DNA from: Suilimivivens sp963650485
Lineage (GTDB): Bacteria > Bacillota > Clostridia > Lachnospirales > Lachnospiraceae
DNA: 27,982 bases
Direction: 5' to 3'
Assembly (NCBI GenBank): GCA_963650485.1
Contig: CAVJLN010000037.1
Coordinates: 1-27,982, forward strand
The notes under the pieces: generated by a model
Seen by the model: only the letters and a program-made list of their open reading frames with translations
Databases searched by the model: none
Told to the model about the DNA's origin: nothing
Part shown: piece after piece, positions 15,747 to 21,969 of the stretch
Layout of the letters: each line of letters opens with the position of its first letter
Position numbering within the stretch: position 1 is the stretch's first letter
Position numbers and translations under genes: made by a program

Positions 15747-17024
15747 TCAGAAGAAGATTTCAGCCTGAAACCAGCCTTCAGAAATGTTCAGATCAAACCT
15801 TCCTCCGTTTTTATCAACCAGCTCCTGAATACATGAGATACCAAATCCATGTAACAATGCATCCTCTTTGGTTGTGTAATTGTTCCTGCCCGGTTTCACC
15901 ATTTCCGAATCCTTCACCGAGTTTTGAACACTGATATATAATAACCCCCTTGTTTTTATAAGTACCTGGATCTTTGGGTTTTCTTTTACCTCTTTAGCAG
16001 CCTCAATTGCATTATCCATAAGATTTCCCAAAATCATTGCCAGATCAAGATCAGAAACTCGCTTTGTCTCCAGTGCATCCGCATCAATTTTGATGTCAAT
16101 CCCATTTTCTTTCGCAATGTCTTCCTTCATTAAAAGCAGAGTACTTAAAGAGTTATCTCCATATTTAAATTCTTTTACCCCATCCAATTCTGTCAGGAAA
16201 TCTCTGGTATAGCTCTGTGCTCTTTCATAGTCCTTTTCGATCAGGAGCTGCTCGATGACCACCAGACGGTGTTTCATATCATGCTGCATCTTACGGACTT
16301 TCCGAATATTTTCATACTGCTGCTTATAGGTCTGCTGCTGAATTACCATCTGTTTTCGCAGGAAATCACTCATTTTCTTTTGTTGTTTACCCTGATAAGC
16401 GCTATAGGACAACCGAAAACTCATAAAACATAATGCACAAATCATCAAAAGCAGCCATGCAATCCACACAATGTCCGTAGTCTTCCTGTAAAAATGCACA
16501 AAAATTTGAAGTAATGTTGTTCCTGTGGATATCGTTAAGAACGGAAATACAATAATCCACACTCCTGCTCTTCGCAATACCATAATCTTATCTCCGAAAA
16601 TTCCGGAAAGAATCACCAACAGAATCAATACGGCCTTGGCTATAACAATCATGGCGATCCGCAACGGATTGTCATTAGCCACGAGCACTGCCGCATCTAC
16701 ATGAAAAAAATTCACGAAAATATTTACCGCCAGAACACTTGAACCAAGAAGTGCAACATTATAGACTGCAATCAGAAAAAGCTTCCAGTACCACATGCCC
16801 TGCAAGAAAAGCATGGTATACCCGAAGGTAATTATAAAATCAATAAGTACCGTATATTGGGAAAATAATGCAAACCGGTCTGAAAGACCAATACTTGCCA
16901 TAAGCAGAAAAATCGCCGTTACTGCTCCCCCAAAATCGATCTTCTTACTATGCTTTGGCAGACAAAACATCTTTAAAAATACAATCCACAGCACCGATTC
17001 ACACAGGTTAGCCAGTATCTCCAT
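15747..17024 (-). CDS. AgrC-like GHKL sensor histidine kinase
   Basis: 425 residues. The N-terminal 205 residues contain six to seven membrane helices, the ligand-sensing part of AgrC-type receptors. A coiled linker (about 210-245, Gln/Lys-rich) leads to the phosphoacceptor H248 in KMQHDMKHRL. The GHKL ATPase domain follows, with the N-box ILGNLMDNAIEA (331-342, N334 and N338) and the G-box LHGFGISCIQ (391-400). It should autophosphorylate on binding the AgrD-derived ring peptide and pass phosphate to the LytTR regulator directly upstream, with which it overlaps by 17 bp. It is separated from agrB by 108 bp holding the operator-like repeats. Confidence 0.9.
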   Translation of the reverse strand: MEILANLCESVLWIVFLKMFCLPKHSKKIDFGGAVTAIFLLMASIGLSDRFALFSQYTVLIDFIITFGYTMLFLQGMWYWKLFLIAVYNVALLGSSVLAVNIFVNFFHVDAAVLVANDNPLRIAMIVIAKAVLILLVILSGIFGDKIMVLRRAGVWIIVFPFLTISTGTTLLQIFVHFYRKTTDIVWIAWLLLMICALCFMSFRLSYSAYQGKQQKKMSDFLRKQMVIQQQTYKQQYENIRKVRKMQHDMKHRLVVIEQLLIEKDYERAQSYTRDFLTELDGVKEFKYGDNSLSTLLLMKEDIAKENGIDIKIDADALETKRVSDLDLAMILGNLMDNAIEAAKEVKENPKIQVLIKTRGLLYISVQNSVKDSEMVKPGRNNYTTKEDALLHGFGISCIQELVDKNGGRFDLNISEGWFQAEIFF

Positions 17025-17757
17025 TTAAGTCATCTCCATCGGATTCCATATAACTCCTCAACTTTTCAAGAAGCTGTTTTTCAAAACGTGGACTAATGAA
17101 TTTCTTTATTCCGTTACGTAAATAAACATTTTTGCCATCAAATCGCTCTATAAACTTCACATTGACAAGATAGCTTACCTGAATACGGACAAAGCCGTAC
17201 TTTTCCAAGGTATGCTGAAGTTCATTAATATGATTTCTCACCACGATTGGTTCTTCATTATCCATGATAATATCAATATAATGACCGTTCGCCTGTAAAT
17301 AGTCAATATGGTAAGGATCTACAAATATATCCTTCTTGCCATCCTTCACAATAACATAAATAGGCTCTTCACGGCTTTCTTTCCAATATCTCTGAATCGC
17401 CTTCCGCAGGTCCTCTTCCAAATGTGCCTTCCTTATATAAGCAAATGGCCGGGCCTCGATACTGTCAAACACATAACGATCATAGGACGAAGCAACAATA
17501 ATATCCTGAAACTTACGGGTCTTTCTCCACTTCTTTACCCACTGAATCCCATTCTCATCACCCAGTTCCACATCCAGAAACAGCAAGTCAAATGACAACG
17601 GCGAAGTATCCGCCTCCTGCGTTGTCCGGAAAGTATGAACATGTGCCTGTACACTCCTGACACCCAAAACTTTCTCTATCATCCGCGATAAAACGTGTGT
17701 AAAATCAGGATCATCGTCCAGAATGGCTATGAAAAGCTCTTGCTTTATTTCCTTCAT
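17008..17757 (-). CDS. AgrA-like LytTR response regulator
   Basis: 249 residues. The receiver domain has acidic pocket D14/D15, phosphoacceptor D62 (LLFLDVELGDENG) and conserved K111. The C-terminal LytTR DNA-binding domain spans about 132-240 (HIDYLQANGHYIDI, RIQVSYLVNVKFIE, KFISPRFEKQLLEKL). GAGGTGG lies about 8 nt before the ATG. It precedes the AgrC-like kinase in one operon, so the order is regulator, kinase, protease, peptide, unlike the agrBDCA order of staphylococci. It should bind paired direct repeats, for which the gap before agrB offers a candidate. Confidence 0.9.
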   Translation of the reverse strand: MKEIKQELFIAILDDDPDFTHVLSRMIEKVLGVRSVQAHVHTFRTTQEADTSPLSFDLLFLDVELGDENGIQWVKKWRKTRKFQDIIVASSYDRYVFDSIEARPFAYIRKAHLEEDLRKAIQRYWKESREEPIYVIVKDGKKDIFVDPYHIDYLQANGHYIDIIMDNEEPIVVRNHINELQHTLEKYGFVRIQVSYLVNVKFIERFDGKNVYLRNGIKKFISPRFEKQLLEKLRSYMESDGDDLNGDTG

Positions 17758-17805
17758 TCGTCATTCCACCTCATCATCTTACTGTAATAAAAATAGGACG
17801 AAAGT

Positions 17806-17834
17806 ATTATATTACTTTTTCCTTACAAAAAACA
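17806..17834 (-). promoter_or_regulatory. Possible promoter of the agrA-like gene
   Basis: TATAAT at 17811-17806 (minus strand) with TGTTTT 17 bp upstream (17834-17829). The -10 is perfect and the -35 is poor, as expected of a regulated promoter. The leader would be about 40 nt. Confidence 0.4.
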
Positions 17835-17863
17835 GATCATTCCTTGAAAAATTTATATTTATT

Positions 17864-18676
17864 CTAAATATTAACAATCCATTCCATTTTTAACACCGGT
17901 GTATTATGAAAAACTTCTTTTGATGCAATAATTTCTCCATCAGCATCATTAATCATATGTTTTAGTTTTGATAATCCAATCCCTCTACCTTTTCCTTTAC
18001 TGCTATATCCTTTTTTTAAAATTTTTGAGATATCTAACACTTTTGTCTTATCATACGAATTTTTCACAGAAAATCTCATTTTATCATCTTCTACCATCAG
18101 CTCAAGTTCAAGAACTTTACTCTCAATATTATCGCTGCTTAACTCTTCCGTAGCATTATCAAACAAAATTCCCATCATCTCTATAAGTTTAAATTCCGGA
18201 AGTTTCATTTCACGTTTTTGCAATACACAATGATATTTGACCGTTATACCCATTTCCTGTACTCTCGATACCTTGTAACTTAAAAATCCTGCAATTAATG
18301 GATTTTCTACTAACGTTAGCAGTCTTGCAGTTTCCACATCTCCCATAATACTATGCATATATTTTTTCTGTTCCTCAACCAACTCATCATAATCATTTAT
18401 GGAATAAATCATACCCTCAATCGCATTAAGATGGTTTTTAAAATCATGCTGTCGTTCTCTAATTGACTGAATCAATCCCTCATACGCCTCATAATATATT
18501 CCTTTTAATTGCAACTGCGTTTTACATTTCTCCGATTCCGTTCGCATCTTTTGCCATTCCAAAATCATGAGCACCAGAAGAAGGACAAAGAAAGTAGCAG
18601 AAAATATATTATAAACTGCCACTGCCATATACAAAAATGATAATATTTCCATCAGCCCCATAATATCTCTAACCAT
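17864..18676 (-). CDS. Short GHKL histidine kinase, second AgrC-type system
   Basis: 270 residues, much shorter than AgrC because the N-terminal sensor is only one long or two short helices (about 8-40). A coiled segment leads to H77 in RERQHDFKNHLNAIEG, the HPK10-type phosphoacceptor motif. The ATPase domain shows GILFDNATEEL (169-179) and GKGRGIGLSKLKHM (228-241). Its start overlaps the upstream LytTR gene by 8 bp, so it pairs with that regulator. With so little membrane-embedded sensor it probably senses something other than a peptide through a six-helix receptor, or works with a partner protein. The gene is visibly richer in A and T than its neighbours. Confidence 0.85.
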   Translation of the reverse strand: MVRDIMGLMEILSFLYMAVAVYNIFSATFFVLLLVLMILEWQKMRTESEKCKTQLQLKGIYYEAYEGLIQSIRERQHDFKNHLNAIEGMIYSINDYDELVEEQKKYMHSIMGDVETARLLTLVENPLIAGFLSYKVSRVQEMGITVKYHCVLQKREMKLPEFKLIEMMGILFDNATEELSSDNIESKVLELELMVEDDKMRFSVKNSYDKTKVLDISKILKKGYSSKGKGRGIGLSKLKHMINDADGEIIASKEVFHNTPVLKMEWIVNI

Positions 18677-19394
18677 TAAACACCCTCCGCAAAAAGCTCT
18701 TCTTAAATGTCAGTCCAATTTCTACCCGATCTGTTCTATTCTTAAATGTAATGTACCTGTTTACCGAATCTATCGTTTCTAAATGATTCCGATTAACAAT
18801 CATGTAACGGTTACACTGAACAAAATTATCGGAATCCAGTTTTTTAAGAAGATCCTTAACTGGTTTATATGGCAGATAACGCTCATCGTTTGTTGTATGG
18901 ATCACTCTTCCGGAGCGTCCATTCTCAATATAGACAATGTCATCCTTGCGAAGTCTTAATAACATTCCATCCCTTCTGTAATATACTCTGTCTGAGGCGG
19001 ATGAGTATGTTGGAATGGTAAGTGTTTCCTTTATGAGCTCCGATAATTGCTTTGCATCATAAGGTTTCTCAACATAACTGTAGCATCGAACATCACTGTA
19101 TGCGTACAGGCTTGGATCTTCCAATCCGGTAATAAAAATAATTGGAGTAAAATGATAACGTTCCACTTCACGAATATGCTCTGCAAAGTTCATACCGGAA
19201 GCGTCCCCGGAGGTTCGGGGATCCAGAATAATATCTAATAGAAAAAGATCAATAGATTGCTCCATTGCCATGTGATATGCCTGTTCTAGGTTCACCGCAC
19301 AGACTATTTCATTCTGTGTGCCCTGTTCACGAACAATTTTAACCAGCCGCTCCATCTCACGGACATTATCTTCCAAAATTAAAATTGTTTTCAT
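18669..19394 (-). CDS. LytTR response regulator paired with the short kinase
   Basis: 241 residues: receiver with E8/D9, phosphoacceptor D54 (LFLLDIILDPR) and K110 (YVEKPYD), then a LytTR domain from about 140 (DIVYIENGRSGRVI, FVQCNRYMIVNRNHLETID, FKKSFLRRVF). It is closely similar to the regulator at 19919, sharing the ITGLEDP / ATGLEEP and EKPYD / QKPYD stretches, so the two are paralogues. It overlaps the kinase by 8 bp. The XRE-type gene lies 18 bp upstream and is probably in the same operon. Confidence 0.88.
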   Translation of the reverse strand: MKTILILEDNVREMERLVKIVREQGTQNEIVCAVNLEQAYHMAMEQSIDLFLLDIILDPRTSGDASGMNFAEHIREVERYHFTPIIFITGLEDPSLYAYSDVRCYSYVEKPYDAKQLSELIKETLTIPTYSSASDRVYYRRDGMLLRLRKDDIVYIENGRSGRVIHTTNDERYLPYKPVKDLLKKLDSDNFVQCNRYMIVNRNHLETIDSVNRYITFKNRTDRVEIGLTFKKSFLRRVFNG

Positions 19395-19412
19395 CGTATG
19401 TATTTCGTCCCC

Positions 19413-19814
19413 TTATTCCCCAGATTCAAATAACCGATCAATGATTGTTTTCATACGATCTCTGCACGCTTTATCTTCCTTAGTAAGTATATTTCCTTTT
19501 ATAAAGTAATGCATCAGACGTACTAATACTTTCAGCTTATCAGCATCTGAGAAATGATCTACCTGTTCCATAATATCTTCTACATCTTCTTTTTCTCCAT
19601 ACAGAAGATAGTCCGTAGATACACCAAAATACTGACAAATCAGCCTGAGAGTCTTCTTTGACGGACCATATTCCCCTCGTTCATAGCATCCGATTACATT
19701 CGGTCCTACGGAAAGAATTTCTGATAAGGCATCCTGAGTGAGTCCTCTTTTCTCTCGTAACTCCCGTATTCTCTTCCCCATTTGTTCATTATCAATCGAA
19801 AACTCTTCTGTCAT
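19413..19814 (-). CDS. XRE-family helix-turn-helix regulator
   Basis: About 133 residues. Two adjacent ATG codons exist; the second (19814) has GAGGAG 6 nt upstream and is preferred to 19817. The HTH domain occupies about residues 11-65 (RIRELREKRGLTQDALSE, GPNVIGCYERGEYGPSKKTLRLICQYFGVSTDYLL). The C-terminal 60 residues are helical and charged with no recognisable enzyme. It is probably a local repressor or phase regulator of the operon it leads, XRE then LytTR then kinase. Confidence 0.85.
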   Translation of the reverse strand: MTEEFSIDNEQMGKRIRELREKRGLTQDALSEILSVGPNVIGCYERGEYGPSKKTLRLICQYFGVSTDYLLYGEKEDVEDIMEQVDHFSDADKLKVLVRLMHYFIKGNILTKEDKACRDRMKTIIDRLFESGE

Positions 19815-19839
19815 CATGGACTCCTCTGCTTTTTATTTC

Positions 19840-19868
19840 ATTATAGCCATGATCTACATTTGCCTTAA
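19840..19868 (-). promoter_or_regulatory. Promoter-like sequence before the XRE-LytTR-kinase operon
   Basis: TATAAT at 19845-19840 on the minus strand with TTAAGG 17 bp upstream (19868-19863). The -10 is perfect and the -35 weak; the ribosome binding site GAGGAG follows within 20 bp, so the leader is short. Confidence 0.4.
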
Positions 19869-19918
19869 TACAGTTCCGCTGTTTGTTTTGAATGTCGGGG
19901 CTTATTTCATCCACAGTT

Positions 19919-20683
19919 TTACTGTGAAAAGCTATCAGTAATACTATGGATGTTCTCTTTCAGTCCAGCTCTGGTCAGCTTCAAAGGTTCCGCATCATCT
20001 TTCAGATATAGCATTCTGCCCTTTTGATCCAGATGATCCATATATTTTCCATTAACAAGCAGACCTTTTCCACAGGTTATCATGGATTCTGTCTTAAGCT
20101 GTTCTGCGATTTCCTTCATTGTGAGGTATCCATACTGACTCAGTGGCCTACCATGCACTTTAACAGATAAATTCTTTCCAATAATACGAACATAGACAAT
20201 CTGATCGGTATCAAAGAGAATATGAATTCCATCCTTCTTCAAATGAAGCTTCGATTTTCCTTCCGCCTGCTTATAAGTCAGACACTTCTTCACCATCTTA
20301 TGAATTTCATTGACATCATAAGGCTTTTGAAGGTAGCCGAAGCAATGTAAATCCTTATAAGCCAGCGCCCGCGGTTCTTCCAGTCCGGTTGCAAAGATCA
20401 CCGGCACATGCCGATACTCCTCATTACTGCGCATCTCTTCAACAAACTGATATCCCTCCCTGTTATACTCACTCTGATCCAGCATGATATCCACAATAAA
20501 CAGAGAAATCTTCCGATGCTTCATACAATCAAACGCTTCCCTCAGATTCGTATATCCAAACACATGACATTCCAACGGACTGCAGTCTTCTACAATTTTG
20601 ATCAGATATCTTAATGCCATTGGCTCATCTTCTATAATTAATATATTCTTTTCTTTGATGTCCTTTACATTTGTCCCTTCCAT
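19919..20683 (-). CDS. Orphan LytTR response regulator
   Basis: I start at ATG 20683 because GAGGGG lies 7 nt upstream; the frame opens 14 codons earlier at 20725. The product has 254 residues. The receiver has E18/D19, phosphoacceptor D65 (LFIVDIMLDQ) and K120 (LQKPYD). The LytTR-like domain spans about 155-250 (DQIVYVRIIGKNLSV, SMITCGKGLLVNGKYMDHLD). It is a paralogue of the 18669 regulator but has no kinase next to it, so it may be driven by the short kinase at 17864 or act unphosphorylated. An XRE gene lies upstream, separated by a large inverted repeat. Confidence 0.85.
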   Translation of the reverse strand: MEGTNVKDIKEKNILIIEDEPMALRYLIKIVEDCSPLECHVFGYTNLREAFDCMKHRKISLFIVDIMLDQSEYNREGYQFVEEMRSNEEYRHVPVIFATGLEEPRALAYKDLHCFGYLQKPYDVNEIHKMVKKCLTYKQAEGKSKLHLKKDGIHILFDTDQIVYVRIIGKNLSVKVHGRPLSQYGYLTMKEIAEQLKTESMITCGKGLLVNGKYMDHLDQKGRMLYLKDDAEPLKLTRAGLKENIHSITDSFSQ

Positions 20684-20700
20684 AAGTATCCCCTCATCAT

Positions 20701-20758
20701 AAAAAGCACTGATCCGCGTCATCACTTATACCATCCTAACGCAAAATCAGTGCTTTTT
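20701..20758 (-). terminator. Inverted repeat enclosing a promoter-like box, possible attenuator
   Basis: AAAAAGCACTGAT (20701-20713) pairs perfectly with ATCAGTGCTTTTT (20746-20758), 32 bases apart. On the minus strand the loop contains TGGTATAAG, an extended -10 (20730-20725). Read-through RNA from the XRE gene would fold into a stem ending in a U-run, whereas RNA started in the loop would lack one arm. Confidence 0.55.
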
Positions 20759-20773
20759 GTATATCCACAATTT

Positions 20774-21013
20774 CTATTTTTCAAAAAGATCAACTATATC
20801 TATTTCCAGAATCTCTGCCATGGCACGTAGTTCAAAATCCGTAACTGTACGTTCATGGTTTTCAATTCTTGAAATAGAACCGCGACAGACATATATGGCA
20901 TAAGTTTCAAGACGTTCTGCTAATTCCTTCTGACTCATGTGCCGTTCCAGTCTGTACTCGCGCAACTTATCGCCTATGATATTTTGAGCCTCATAATCAA
21001 TAATTCGTGCCAT
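20774..21013 (-). CDS. Small XRE-family helix-turn-helix regulator
   Basis: 79 residues, almost entirely an HTH domain: GDKLREYRLERHMSQKELAE, then YVCRGSISRIENHERTVTDFELRAMAEILEIDIVDLF. GGAG lies 8 nt before the ATG. Such minimal proteins act as dimeric repressors. It sits upstream of the orphan LytTR regulator, mirroring the XRE-LytTR pair at 19413-18669, which suggests a duplicated module. It is otherwise unlike the 133-residue XRE protein in length and tail. Confidence 0.85.
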   Translation of the reverse strand: MARIIDYEAQNIIGDKLREYRLERHMSQKELAERLETYAIYVCRGSISRIENHERTVTDFELRAMAEILEIDIVDLFEK

Positions 21014-21122
21014 ACTTCATCTCCGCTTATTTTGACACAAACATTGTATTATATACATCGCCTCAATATGTCCTATGTCAAGACACAAGACAGAATATTT
21101 TTATTTTTTTACGAACAATTCA

Positions 21123-21211
21123 GTAACTATTGGCTCCATAGCCCAAAAAATATGGCAGTTATCCGTTACTCCCGGACTACTGCCATAACTTGTTCGTCTA
21201 TTCAGAGTTAC
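21123..21211. mobile_element. Short 89-bp relative of the MITE family
   Basis: It starts GTAACTATT and ends ATTCAGAGTTAC. The interior forms a hairpin, TATGGCAGT (21151-21159) with ACTGCCATA (21179-21187) and an inner TCCG/CGGA. TATGGCAGT also occurs in the central stem of copy A. The flanks show no convincing 8-bp duplication. It lies just after the SWIM-gene stop in the gap to the XRE gene. Confidence 0.55.
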
Positions 21212-21228
21212 ACTTGTCTTCCAGATCG

Positions 21229-21960
21229 CTACAAAACCCCAAACAGGGATGAAAGATCTGCGGTATCCTCCATAATGCGGGGGCTTTTCTTTGTTGCATT
21301 TTCCAGCATCAGTTCCACCCGGTTATCCAACGCAACCGTAAGAAACCGATCCATATCAATTCCCCTGAGTTCAAAAAATAAGGAGGGATCTTCATCAAGT
21401 CTTGCCCCGACACCATATAAAGCAGCTGCAACATGCTTGCACATCAATGCCCAGTCCGGGCAGCTGCAGCTAAAGCTGATTTCGCTCGGCCGGGGAAACA
21501 ATCCCCCTTCACCTGTAAACAATTCCTTCATGCTTAAAGGGAAATTTCCATCCAGCAATTTTTCAATATTCTCCACCTTCTCTGTACAACGTGTCATTAC
21601 CTGCTGACAGTGTTCCTGATCCAACGGACTGATACGGATTTCAATTTTATAAGGGGACTTTCTCCTTCCCTGCACACGTGCCTGGATTTTTCCCTTCTCA
21701 ATCTGCAGATCAACAACGGTTCCGGTACGTACATACCGTTTCCCACGTTCCAGTCTGGATGCATAATCCGCATATCTTTCCAGATTTTCGCACCATGCAT
21801 TTCCCCACCAGCTTTTTGCAATTTTCCTTCCGCTGATAAGGATAGGATGCATCGTTTTGCCTTTCATCTTCTGCTTTTTCAGACTGTCGCTGGCATTTCT
21901 TTTCAGCAGGCTCTCACTTGGCTGGCTGTATAATTCTCCATCGTCCCAATAATTTTTCAT
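21229..21960 (-). CDS. SWIM zinc-finger protein
   Basis: 243 residues with AGAGGTGG just before the ATG. The SWIM zinc motif is C165-x-C167-x6-C174-x-H176 (FSCSCPDWALMCKHVAAAL). The N-terminal part has KSWWGNAWCENLERYADYASRLERG, a conserved opening of these bacterial SWIM proteins. It lies 9 bp downstream of the SNF2 helicase, a common two-gene pairing in Firmicutes, so the two products probably act together on nucleic acids. The SWIM finger may bind DNA or protein. The precise role is unknown. Confidence 0.88.
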   Translation of the reverse strand: MKNYWDDGELYSQPSESLLKRNASDSLKKQKMKGKTMHPILISGRKIAKSWWGNAWCENLERYADYASRLERGKRYVRTGTVVDLQIEKGKIQARVQGRRKSPYKIEIRISPLDQEHCQQVMTRCTEKVENIEKLLDGNFPLSMKELFTGEGGLFPRPSEISFSCSCPDWALMCKHVAAALYGVGARLDEDPSLFFELRGIDMDRFLTVALDNRVELMLENATKKSPRIMEDTADLSSLFGVL

Positions 21961-21969
21961 CTGCCACCT

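Noticed and set aside
19816..19941. A hydrophobic 41-residue plus-strand peptide (MDSSAFYFIIAMIYICLN...) considered as a second signal peptide
   Set aside because: No ribosome binding site, no YQP-type tail, and it overlaps the promoter of the minus-strand operon and the end of the 19919 gene.
20939..21607. A 222-codon plus-strand frame spanning the XRE start and the SWIM gene
   Set aside because: It runs antisense through the SWIM zinc motif and the MITE relative; composition is that of a shadow frame.
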